In this document: positions 47,566 to 55,355 of the stretch, piece after piece
How the letters are laid out: the number at the start of each line of letters is the position of its first letter
Position numbering within the stretch: position 1 is the stretch's first letter
Assembly: GCF_001632285.1 (NCBI RefSeq)
Contig: NZ_LWAH01000014.1
Coordinates: 1,127 to 65,126 of the forward strand
DNA from: Moraxella catarrhalis
GTDB lineage: Bacteria > Pseudomonadota > Gammaproteobacteria > Pseudomonadales > Moraxellaceae
Direction: 5' to 3'
DNA length: 64,000 nt
Notes under the pieces: model-generated
What the model was told of the DNA's origin: nothing
The model's database searches: none
What the model saw: the letters and a program-made list of their open reading frames with translations, nothing else
Made by a program: the position numbers and the translations under genes

Positions 47566-47946
47566 TCAACGATAACCTTTATCATACAAGTCTTGATAGC
47601 CGCCATGGTTAACCACATTGGTATGGCCCATTTCTAAGAGTGTCTTACGAGCCACCTCAGCACGGCGACCAGAACGACAGTACAAATTGATGGGGGCGTT
47701 TTTATTCGGCTCAATGGCTTCAATATGGCTTGCGATTTGGTCAGGCGTGATGTTTAATGCCCCTTGTAAATGCCCATCGGCATACTCTTCGGCACTACGA
47801 ACATCAATCCACACACCCACGGCTTTGGCAGGGGGCTGGCTTATGGCAGTTGTTGTGGTTGGATTTTGGGCGGTGGCATTGAATGAGCAGGCACTTAAGC
47901 CAAAAGTTGCCACGGATAATGCCAATAAAACGGCGTGTTTCATCAT
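47566..47946 (-). CDS. Rhodanese-domain lipoprotein (PspE-like)
   Basis: A 126-aa exported single-domain rhodanese. Signal peptide with lipobox LSAC (cysteine 20), then DVRSAEEYADGHLQGALNI and the active-site loop YCRSGRRAE with catalytic cysteine (about residue 89). Probably a periplasmic sulfurtransferase like PspE, or a thiol-related stress protein. It is not recognisably tied to the neighbouring genes, although DUF302 and reductase genes on the same strand lie upstream. Confidence 0.87.
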   Translation of the reverse strand: MMKHAVLLALSVATFGLSACSFNATAQNPTTTTAISQPPAKAVGVWIDVRSAEEYADGHLQGALNITPDQIASHIEAIEPNKNAPINLYCRSGRRAEVARKTLLEMGHTNVVNHGGYQDLYDKGYR

Positions 47947-48007
47947 CGTATCCTGATGTAATGGATTGATTCTGAAGTTATTAAAACTAAAAGTTATTAA
48001 AACATCA

Positions 48008-48568
48008 CTATTGAGTTACGGTTTTTTCAATTAATTTTTCAGCATTGGCAAGCGTGTCTTTAACATCATCAAAGCCAATCTGACTGCCTGCTATCAGTGC
48101 GTGCGTGTCTTCAAAGCTGACCCAAACCTGACCATCTGTTTCGGTAACCAACACTTTCAGGGGTAATTTTAACGCAAAATGAGGGTCTTTTTTCATCAAT
48201 GGCGTGCCTGCTTTTGGTGTGCCAAAAACGATGACTGTGGCAGGTTGCATGTCCAAATCCACTTGTTGGGCAGCGTGCTGGTGGTCAATGGTGGCAAAGA
48301 TGGTCATGTTTTTCTCTTTAAAAGCAGACTGCAAGCGACTGACGGTGTCATTAAAATCATAACGGCTGGCGATGGTTTTGGTGGTGTATGTTGTGTTCAT
48401 GGCGTGATGCTCCATGGTTTGGGTGGGTATGGTTTTAGCAGAGCTGGGTTGTGATGTCAGGTGGTTGCCATAAGCGGTCAATGCCATCATGGCAGTCAAC
48501 GACATCACCATGGGCAAAAAAAACCGCTTGGTTTTTTTAACTGAGTGTTTCACTGAGTGTACTGTCAT
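48008..48568 (-). CDS. DUF302-domain exported protein
   Basis: A 186-aa protein with an N-terminal signal or anchor segment (about residues 15-35) and a DUF302 domain (about 75-180): SRYDFNDTVSRLQSAFKEKNMTIFATIDH, VIVFGTPKAGTPLM and LPLKVLVTETDGQVWVSFED. The function of DUF302 is not known; members often sit near stress, redox or heavy-metal genes. The histidine in IDHQHAA is common in the family. Minus strand, 61 bp upstream of the rhodanese gene. Confidence 0.85.
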   Translation of the reverse strand: MTVHSVKHSVKKTKRFFLPMVMSLTAMMALTAYGNHLTSQPSSAKTIPTQTMEHHAMNTTYTTKTIASRYDFNDTVSRLQSAFKEKNMTIFATIDHQHAAQQVDLDMQPATVIVFGTPKAGTPLMKKDPHFALKLPLKVLVTETDGQVWVSFEDTHALIAGSQIGFDDVKDTLANAEKLIEKTVTQ

Positions 48569-48623
48569 AAATCATCTCTCTGGGTTTAATTAAAATGTTT
48601 TTAATGACTTTCTTATTATCCAC

Positions 48624-48657
48624 AAAAAGCATTGGGCAACTCTCCCAATGCTTTTTT
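48624..48657. terminator. Terminator after the acetoin-type reductase gene
   Basis: A perfect 13-bp stem AAAAAGCATTGGG / CCCAATGCTTTTT with a 7-nt loop, Ts on both strands. It lies between two minus-strand genes. Confidence 0.88.
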
Positions 48658-48723
48658 AATGTTGCTTTCAATGTCGCCAATGTTATTATGTCAGTCATCA
48701 CATTGTCAATTATCTAAACACCA

Positions 48724-49521
48724 TTATCTAAATACCATGCCACCATCGGTCAGTATGGTTTGACCTGTGATGTAATCGGCATCTTTGGATGCTAAAAATG
48801 ACACCAAGTTGGCAACATCTTCTGGCTGTTGTGGACGACCAACCAAGATGCCTTGGGTAAACTCTTTCCATGCTTGTTTTGGTTCATAGCCTTTATGCTC
48901 AACAAAAGCAGCATCAATACGCTCCCACATCGGCGTGTCAGCAACCCCTGGGCAATAAGCATTGACACGGATATTATGCTCGGCAAGTTCTTTGGCGGTA
49001 GAATGGGTGAACGAACGCACCGCATGCTTGGTGGCACTGTATAAGCTTAGCATCTCATAAGATTCATGTCCTGCAATGCTGCACGCATTGATGATTTTGC
49101 CGATGCCGTCTTGTTTTTTCATCTGCTCAGCCGCCGCTTGGGTGCCAAAAATCACGCCTTTGATGTTCACTCCAAGCACACGGTCAATCTCTTTTTCTTC
49201 AATTGCCAAAAATGGCTCAACCGACTCAACCCCTGCGTTATTGACAAACACATCTACCTGTCCAAATGCCTTGACCGCTTCATCAACCAAGCGGATTTGG
49301 TCGTCTTTTTTAGAGGCATCACCAACAACGCTGATGCTCTCATAGCCTGCTTTGTCAAATTCATCTTTGGCCGTTTTTAAATTGTCTTCGCTGATGTCAT
49401 GCAACACCACTTTAAAGCCATCTTTTGCCAAACGAGTGGCAATGGCATTGCCCAAACCTGCGGCAGACCCTGTTACGATGGCAACTTTGCCGTTTTGTTG
49501 ATTGTTTTGTGTGGTCATCAT
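48724..49521 (-). CDS. Short-chain dehydrogenase, diacetyl/acetoin reductase type (BudC-like)
   Basis: NAD(P)H-dependent oxidoreductase of the SDR family. The Rossmann motif is [12 protein letters not shown], then NNAGVE, the catalytic serine in [12 protein letters not shown] and YSATK (Tyr/Lys). The C-terminal [30 protein letters not shown] and the overall order closely resemble (S)-acetoin-forming diacetyl reductase / 2,3-butanediol dehydrogenase; 3-hydroxybutyrate dehydrogenase is a second choice. ATG 49521 (or 49518) has AAGGA upstream; the annotated extension to 49560 is rejected. No acetolactate genes are nearby. Confidence 0.85.
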   Translation of the reverse strand: MMTTQNNQQNGKVAIVTGSAAGLGNAIATRLAKDGFKVVLHDISEDNLKTAKDEFDKAGYESISVVGDASKKDDQIRLVDEAVKAFGQVDVFVNNAGVESVEPFLAIEEKEIDRVLGVNIKGVIFGTQAAAEQMKKQDGIGKIINACSIAGHESYEMLSLYSATKHAVRSFTHSTAKELAEHNIRVNAYCPGVADTPMWERIDAAFVEHKGYEPKQAWKEFTQGILVGRPQQPEDVANLVSFLASKDADYITGQTILTDGGMVFR

Positions 49522-50017
49522 GTTATCCTTATATTCATGTGTGATAAACAAATAAGTCAATTTTTATTGAAATTCTTAACTTAAATTTAAAATTTAACCA
49601 AATCTAAGTCAAATGATTGATTTAAGTGGGCAGCATTTTTAAGCAGGCAACATTGCTAAACTAAGCCGTTATTTAAAAAAAGCCACTTAAAAACGGTAAA
49701 ACAGTAAAAAATTCACTTACCCTTTGATTATAACAACCAATCATTTTTAAAATAGGCATGATGCGTTATTGGCTTGTGTTGTTTATGTAACAGTGTTTGG
49801 AACACCTTAATGATTGGTTGATAAAAGGTGATTTGGTTATGATTTGGCTGGATAACAATGCTCAATTTGGGTAAAATCTAAAGCCTTGGCTTAGGTTTGG
49901 TTTTAGCTTAAGTTCGGTTTTTTAGGTTTTTTTAAGTTGTTTGGTTTAACAGCCATTTTGGTTTATTTTCATTTTTTAAGGGCAATTTATTTAAGGGTAA
50001 ATATTTAAGGGTAAGTT
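49522..50017. other. Divergent region reductase / RclA-like gene
   Basis: About 500 bp without an ORF. It must hold two promoters. Just before the plus-strand gene, TTTAAGGG occurs three times (49975-49982, 49990-49997, 50004-50011) at 14-15 bp spacing; only the last is well placed as a ribosome binding site. Confidence 0.45.
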
Positions 50018-51361
50018 ATGACACATTCTCACAATATCCGCCACACTGAGCATCTCATCATCGGTTTTGGTAAAGCAGGGAAAACTTTGGCTCAAACCCT
50101 TGCTAAAGCAGGTAAAGAGGTCATCTTGGTAGAAAAATCTGCCGATATGTATGGGGGTACTTGCATTAATATTGGGTGTATTCCATCAAAAAAATTGGCA
50201 TTTTTATCACATGAGCGTGATGTGTCATTAAGCGATGCCATTGCCCATAAAAATCAACTGATTGCTAAGCTCAATCAAGCCAATTTTGATAAAGTCAATG
50301 AATTAGATAACGCCACGGTCATCACAGGTGAAGCCAGTTTTATTGATGATAAGACCGTGCAGGCGGTGACAGCTGATGACACTCTAAAAATCACCGCTGA
50401 CCACATTCATATCAATACAGGAGCGTATAATTGGCAACCACCCATTGATGGGCTAAAAGACAGCAAATTTGCCCATGACAGCACCAGTATCATGCAGTTA
50501 ACCCAATTGCCAAAACAGTTGGTCATCATTGGTGGGGGATATATTGGGTTGGAATTTGCCTTTATCTTTGCTGGGTTTGGCAGTGTGGTCACGATTTTAG
50601 AAACTGCCGATACTTTTTTACCAAAAGAAGATGCTGACATTCGCCAAAATTTGTTGGGCATTATGGCAAACAAACAAATCACTGTCAAAACCAAGCAACA
50701 AATTAAGCAGGTTAATGATGCCAACAATCATGCGATGGTTGTAACCGAAGATGGGGAATTGATGGCAGATGCGATTTTGGTGGCAACAGGTCGTCGGGCA
50801 AATACGCAAGGGTTAGACCTTGATAAAGCAGGCGTCATATTGACGGATAAAGGCAACATTGCCGTTAATGATAGGCTACAAACCAGCGTGCCACATATCT
50901 ATGCGATGGGTGATGTGGCAGGCAGTCCACAGTTTACTTATATTTCCTTGGACGATTATCGGGTGGTCAAAAGTCAAGTGTTGGGTGATGGCACATATAC
51001 CACAAAAGGACGCACTTTTGCCTATGCGGTGTTTACCAATCCACCGCTTGCCAATGTTGGCATGACCGAGCAAGTTGCCAAGGAGCAAGGGCATACCGTT
51101 AAGACGGCTGTTTTAGAGGCGGTCAACATTCCCAAAGCCAAAATCTTAGAGCAAACCGATGGACTATTAAAAGCGGTGATTGATGCCAAAACCGATAAAA
51201 TACTGGGTGTGCAGTTGTTATGTGACAATGCCCATGAGTTGATTAACTTTATGGATTTGGCAATTCGTCAGGGTCTGACTTATCAAGAGGTTAGGGATTA
51301 TATTTTCACTCACCCAACGATGAGCGAAGCGTTAAATGAGTTGTTTGCACAGTTTGGGTAA
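50018..51361 (+). CDS. RclA-like pyridine nucleotide-disulfide oxidoreductase
   Basis: A 447-aa FAD/NAD(P) flavoprotein of the class I disulfide reductase family. FAD motif IIGFGKAGKTLA, redox-active cysteine pair GGTCINIGCIPSKK (about residues 47-52), NAD motif IIGGGYIGLEFA, second FAD motif IYAMGDVAG, and C-terminal dimer domain ending HPTMSEALNELFAQF. The CINIGC spacing and overall pattern match RclA (YkgC), a hypothiocyanous-acid-resistance reductase that also handles copper. Mercuric reductase lacks the fit at its C-terminus; lipoamide dehydrogenase has another spacing. Confidence 0.88.
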   Translation: MTHSHNIRHTEHLIIGFGKAGKTLAQTLAKAGKEVILVEKSADMYGGTCINIGCIPSKKLAFLSHERDVSLSDAIAHKNQLIAKLNQANFDKVNELDNATVITGEASFIDDKTVQAVTADDTLKITADHIHINTGAYNWQPPIDGLKDSKFAHDSTSIMQLTQLPKQLVIIGGGYIGLEFAFIFAGFGSVVTILETADTFLPKEDADIRQNLLGIMANKQITVKTKQQIKQVNDANNHAMVVTEDGELMADAILVATGRRANTQGLDLDKAGVILTDKGNIAVNDRLQTSVPHIYAMGDVAGSPQFTYISLDDYRVVKSQVLGDGTYTTKGRTFAYAVFTNPPLANVGMTEQVAKEQGHTVKTAVLEAVNIPKAKILEQTDGLLKAVIDAKTDKILGVQLLCDNAHELINFMDLAIRQGLTYQEVRDYIFTHPTMSEALNELFAQFG

Positions 51362-51414
51362 GCATCGCTCATGGCGGTGTATGGCTGAGTACAGTTTATT
51401 GATGTTTTGGCATG

Positions 51415-51448
51415 AGTTTAAGATGTGGAAAAAACCACATCTTAAACT
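51415..51448. terminator. Strong hairpin between RclA-like gene and nadM
   Basis: A perfect 14-bp stem (AGTTTAAGATGTGG and its complement) with an AAAAAA loop, between converging genes. No long T run follows, so termination is likely but not typical. Confidence 0.6.
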
Positions 51449-51464
51449 TTGTATAGTATCGCAG

Positions 51465-52493
51465 TCAAATTTTAAGTAACTGACAGATGATGCCATAATG
51501 GTCTTCAAACATCTGTACCGCATTTAATTCGGATAAAGGTAGCCAAAAGGCACGATTTGCGTCATCACCAGCTTGGACATCAGGTAGGGTTTGCTGCTTT
51601 GGTAGCTCAAAATAATACACCATCGTCACCGTACGAGCTCTTTGGCTGCGTTTGGGTGCATCAAACAAAGTTGCTGTTATCAGACTGTTTTTGAGCAAGC
51701 TGATATCTAGATTTGTTTCTTCGTGAACTTCACGCAAACATGCTTGATAAAAATCTTCATTGGTATCCACAAAACCGCCGGGTAAAGCGTACAGTCCTTG
51801 CCCATATTCACCGCCACGCTCAATAAGCAAAATATGCCCCGATTGCACAATCAGTGCATCGCTGGTGATGAAGTTGGGTGGATAAGGTGCTGTCTGCCAA
51901 GCTGCTTGATAGGCTTGAATGTGCTGATACTCTTGCTTGAGGCGATGGTAAGCTTTGGTATGCTCAAAAGCTGTTAAAAATTCAACACAAGCTTTAGTCA
52001 GTTGGCTAAAGCTTGCCTGTTTTTTGGCACTATCATCACCAAAATATGCTTCTCTGATTGGTGTTGCTGATATGTATTCAAAATTTTTGACCATAAATGT
52101 CTTATATTGAGGAAAAAGTGCCAGATAATACGAACTTTCATCCTTGTCATGCCCAATAATACCAATGCGTTCATTGGGTGTATTGGCTGTGATGCTGACA
52201 ATGGTATTTTGAACTTCAATGAGCCATTTATTATCATTATAAGTGGCGTCATTGATACCAAGACAGTGAATGCGTTCACGATTTTTTTTGTCAAAACTGT
52301 TTAAAATCATTGCTTGTCGCTCATTGGGATGAAATGGATTTTTAATCGTGCGAGGAGAATTTGCTGAACCCATCAAAACAATCACTTGCCGTGCGTGTGC
52401 TAATGCCTGCGTGATGACATAATGATGACCTTGGTGAAAAGGTTCAAAGCGTCCGATAAAAATCAGATAGTCAAACTGTTGCGATGAATGCAT
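51465..52493 (-). CDS. nadM: Bifunctional NMN adenylyltransferase / Nudix hydrolase
   Basis: Makes NAD from NMN and ATP; the second domain hydrolyses ADP-ribose. The N-terminal NadM domain has GRFEPFHQGHHYVI (HxGH nucleotidyltransferase motif) and ISATPIREAY (ISxTxxR). The C-terminal Nudix domain has the box GGFVDTNEDFYQACL followed by REVHEET (about 245-267). At 342 aa from ATG 52493 it matches NadM-Nudix proteins of cyanobacteria and gammaproteobacteria. It complements the NadR/PnuC pair at 61-62 kb, whose NadR lacks an intact adenylyltransferase motif. ATG 52505 is an alternative. Confidence 0.93.
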   Translation of the reverse strand: MHSSQQFDYLIFIGRFEPFHQGHHYVITQALAHARQVIVLMGSANSPRTIKNPFHPNERQAMILNSFDKKNRERIHCLGINDATYNDNKWLIEVQNTIVSITANTPNERIGIIGHDKDESSYYLALFPQYKTFMVKNFEYISATPIREAYFGDDSAKKQASFSQLTKACVEFLTAFEHTKAYHRLKQEYQHIQAYQAAWQTAPYPPNFITSDALIVQSGHILLIERGGEYGQGLYALPGGFVDTNEDFYQACLREVHEETNLDISLLKNSLITATLFDAPKRSQRARTVTMVYYFELPKQQTLPDVQAGDDANRAFWLPLSELNAVQMFEDHYGIICQLLKI

Positions 52494-52733
52494 GGTTTTA
52501 TCCAAGAATTGTCAAGAATTTAAAAAATTTGGGTTGATAAAGTTAAGTTATGTTACCATATAAATTGATGTTAGCATACAAGCCAAAAAAGATATTGGTC
52601 GTTTAAGCTTGCAGGCTGTTTGCATTCTCATCTGACAAATACGCACCATAACCACAGCCAAATGATTTGCTAAAAAGCCAAAAAGTTTCATAAAACACAA
52701 TAAATTAAACCAATTAAACAAAAGAGAGTTGCC

Positions 52734-53345
52734 ATGAGTGAAGCATTAACCAGTAATATCAAAATTACCGAACCCGCCCAAGAGTATTTAGCTGATTTGC
52801 TTGCCAAGCAAGAAGAAGAGGGGATTGGTGTGCGTATTTTTGTGGAACATGCAGGCACGCCCCGTGCTGAATGTTGCATGAGCTATTGCCATGCTGATGA
52901 AATCGATGACCAAGATTTGCACATTGATTATGCCAAGTTTACCGCTCATATTGATGCTGATAGCATTCCTTATTTGCATGATGCGGTGATTGATTATAAT
53001 AAAGACCGATTCGGTGGTCAGTTGACTTTTCGTGCGCCCAATTCCAAAGTTCCGCAAGTGGGCGAAAATGCCAGCATTGAAGAGCGTATTAATTATGTGC
53101 TGCAATCAGAGATTAACCCCAATCTTGCCAGCCATGGTGGTTCGGTAGATTTGTTGGAGGTGATTGAAGATGAAGCAGGATTAACAGCCGTTTTGAAATT
53201 TGGCGGCGGTTGCCAAGGGTGTTCGGCGGTTGATGTGACTTTACGCCAAGGGGTGGAAGTGCAGTTAAAACAACAAATCCCAGAGCTTACCCAAGTGGTA
53301 GACGATACCGACCACAGTATCTCAGATCATGCTTATTACAAATAA
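52734..53345 (+). CDS. nfuA: Fe-S biogenesis protein NfuA
   Basis: Carrier for [4Fe-4S] clusters under iron or oxidative stress. The N-terminal domain is a degenerate A-type scaffold (ITEPAQEYLADLLAKQEEEGI). The C-terminal Nfu domain has the cluster-binding CxxC in GGGCQGCSAVDVTLRQGVE (about residues 160-163). Length 203 aa is near E. coli NfuA (191). Start ATG 52734 is preceded by AGAGAG. Followed by a bidirectional terminator facing the PfkB gene. Confidence 0.95.
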   Translation: MSEALTSNIKITEPAQEYLADLLAKQEEEGIGVRIFVEHAGTPRAECCMSYCHADEIDDQDLHIDYAKFTAHIDADSIPYLHDAVIDYNKDRFGGQLTFRAPNSKVPQVGENASIEERINYVLQSEINPNLASHGGSVDLLEVIEDEAGLTAVLKFGGGCQGCSAVDVTLRQGVEVQLKQQIPELTQVVDDTDHSISDHAYYK

Positions 53346-53425
53346 TTTTTTGGCTATTGTTGGTTTGGCTATTGTTTGATAGAGCCAATCAAATAGATTA
53401 TTGTTAATTAGTTTATCATGATAAT

Positions 53426-53467
53426 AAAACCCCTTTTTTAGCTTATGGCATTTAAAAAGGGGTTTTT
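53426..53467. terminator. Bidirectional terminator between nfuA and PfkB gene
   Basis: Stem AAAACCCCTTTTTTA / TAAAAAGGGGTTTT with a 10-13-nt loop, T runs on both strands. Confidence 0.9.
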
Positions 53468-53479
53468 AAGAAGATTGAT

Positions 53480-54499
53480 TTATGTCAATGATACGGTGCG
53501 TTTTTTAATGGTTTGATACTCTGCGATGCTTAATCGTGGTCCAAACTGACCCACCACAGCTGCCGCCACAGCCGACGCCAAGCGTCCACAATTTGGCAAA
53601 TCAAGATTTTGCGATAAACCATATAAAAAAGCACCTGCGTAATTATCACCTGCACCATTGGTATCGATGACTTGACTGACAACACAGCTATCAATGTGAT
53701 GCTCGATAATGCCATCATCGATGCGACAGGCAATGGTGGTTGGTTTATCTGAATTGGTAATGACCACCAAGTCACTGTATTTTAATAGTGTATTGACAGG
53801 ATCGGCATCACCATCTGCATCGGCAAACAATGCCGCTTCCTCAGCATTACAAAATATCGCATCTACACCACGGTTTAAGATGGCACTTAACCCTTCTTTG
53901 GCAAATTTTACCACAGCAGGATCAGCAAAGCTCACCGCAACTTTAGCACCAGTTTTGCGTGCATGCTCGTACAGCTGGCTTAGTGCATCAGTGGCTGAAG
54001 GTGACATGGCAAGATACCCTTCTAAATACAGCCATTTTGCGTCTTTGAGTGTCTGAAAATTAATATTGTCAGTATTAATTTCACTGCTTGTACCCAAATG
54101 CGTTTGCATGGTGCGTTCTGCATCTGGTGTGACCAATACCACACAAGAGCCTGTTGTCCCATCTGCTTGCACAGCGTAGGTGGCATCGGTTGCAACGCCC
54201 AAATTGGCTAAATCACCCAAATAAAAATCACCCATATCATCACCACCAACACGGCAATGATAATAAGCACGACCGCCCAGTGCGGCAAACGCCACCATGC
54301 TATTGGCTGCTGAGCCGCCACCTGCTTGTTTGGCAGGTTTTAGGTTTTGTTCATTTAGGGCGGCAAACAGCATATTTTGACCATTGGTATCTACTAAGGT
54401 CATATTGCCACGAGCCAAACCTGTGGCATCTAAAGCGGCATCGGATAGGGTGAATTCGGTGTCAACCAAGGCATTACCAATAGCAACGACATCATACAT
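53480..54499 (-). CDS. PfkB-family sugar kinase, adenosine-kinase-like
   Basis: A 339-aa ribokinase-fold kinase. The PfkB signature with catalytic aspartate and anion hole is VIDTNGAGDNYAGAFLYG; the N-terminal substrate side has GNALVDTEF and KQAGGGSAANSMVAFAALGG. The overall sequence resembles the bacterial adenosine kinase/YdjH-type PfkB group, but substrate is uncertain. Start ATG 54499 has only a weak purine site. On the upstream side a 13-bp triple repeat and a 9-bp inverted repeat lie between this gene and the stress-protein gene. Confidence 0.85.
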   Translation of the reverse strand: MYDVVAIGNALVDTEFTLSDAALDATGLARGNMTLVDTNGQNMLFAALNEQNLKPAKQAGGGSAANSMVAFAALGGRAYYHCRVGGDDMGDFYLGDLANLGVATDATYAVQADGTTGSCVVLVTPDAERTMQTHLGTSSEINTDNINFQTLKDAKWLYLEGYLAMSPSATDALSQLYEHARKTGAKVAVSFADPAVVKFAKEGLSAILNRGVDAIFCNAEEAALFADADGDADPVNTLLKYSDLVVITNSDKPTTIACRIDDGIIEHHIDSCVVSQVIDTNGAGDNYAGAFLYGLSQNLDLPNCGRLASAVAAAVVGQFGPRLSIAEYQTIKKRTVSLT

Positions 54500-54520
54500 A
54501 AAACAGTCTCTTTGATGATT

Positions 54521-54559
54521 AATTTAACGATGAAATTTAACGATGAAATTTAACGATGA
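54521..54559. repeat. 13-bp tandem repeat, three perfect copies
   Basis: Unit AATTTAACGATGA at 54521-54533, 54534-54546 and 54547-54559, identical. It starts 22 bp upstream of the PfkB start codon, within its promoter or leader. Confidence 0.95.
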
Positions 54560-54573
54560 AATGATTTTAATTT

Positions 54574-54600
54574 AACCGATATGGATGATGGATATCGGTT
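54574..54600 (-). terminator. 9-bp inverted repeat after the stress-protein gene
   Basis: A perfect stem AACCGATAT / ATATCGGTT with a 9-nt loop, 34 bp after the stress-protein stop. No T run on the minus strand, so it may be a terminator or a protein-binding site. Confidence 0.4.
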
Positions 54601-54633
54601 ATGTTTTAGATTTGGCTGGTTAATCTTTGGTTA

Positions 54634-55086
54634 TTAATCTTCGGTTAATTGTACAACCAATAAATCGCTGTCAATATCTGGCAAAATACTATCTGCGGTC
54701 GCTCCAGCAATCCAAGCTGATAAGCCAGTTCGCTTATGACGACCAATTACGACCAAGTCCACTGCATGAGCTTGGCAATAGTCAACAATACCTTTACGCC
54801 CTGAAATGGCGGTTTTGATATTAATATGATGTGCCTGTAAATGATTGCGTGCTAGCACATCGGCCAAGCGTATGCGAGCCGTTTGGCAGCGTTCATCATC
54901 AATGTGTTCGTGCAAGGCTGATGCAGGAATCAGCTCATAACCAAAACCAAGCATGGTTTCTTCGACAATATGTAGCACCGAGAGCTGTGCTTGTGGCTGC
55001 AGATCCAAAATCCATTTGGCCTTTTGAGCGACCAAATCGGTATCATCTTTTAGGTCGGTTACGAGTAATACATGCTGATACATCAC
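54634..55086 (-). CDS. Universal stress protein (UspA family)
   Basis: A 150-aa Usp domain: opens YQHVLLVTDLKDDTDLVAQKA, contains KTAISGRKGIVDYCQ and ends with the nucleotide-binding stretch GRHKRTGLSAWIAGATADSI followed by LLVVQL. Typical length for a single UspA domain. Probably induced in stress or stationary phase. Start ATG 55086 with AGGAGAAAG upstream. It precedes the PfkB gene on the same strand. Confidence 0.92.
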   Translation of the reverse strand: MMYQHVLLVTDLKDDTDLVAQKAKWILDLQPQAQLSVLHIVEETMLGFGYELIPASALHEHIDDERCQTARIRLADVLARNHLQAHHINIKTAISGRKGIVDYCQAHAVDLVVIGRHKRTGLSAWIAGATADSILPDIDSDLLVVQLTED

Positions 55087-55355
55087 TTTCTCCTGAGTTT
55101 GCCAAGTTGTTTGATTAATTTTAGTATATCAAAAGCCTTGTCATAAATCATCTTGGATTTGATAAAAAGCCAAATTGATTGATGAGTTTAATTTTGGTTA
55201 AGAATTTTGATTAATCTGGTATCTCAAATAACATGGATCATCAAACGCCATCAGCCAATCTTATTTTCTCATCGCATTAAAAATTAATCTGATGAAATGA
55301 TGATGTCTTTAAAAGTGTGTTAAAATGAAAATTGGTTAAAATTTTGGACAGTTTT

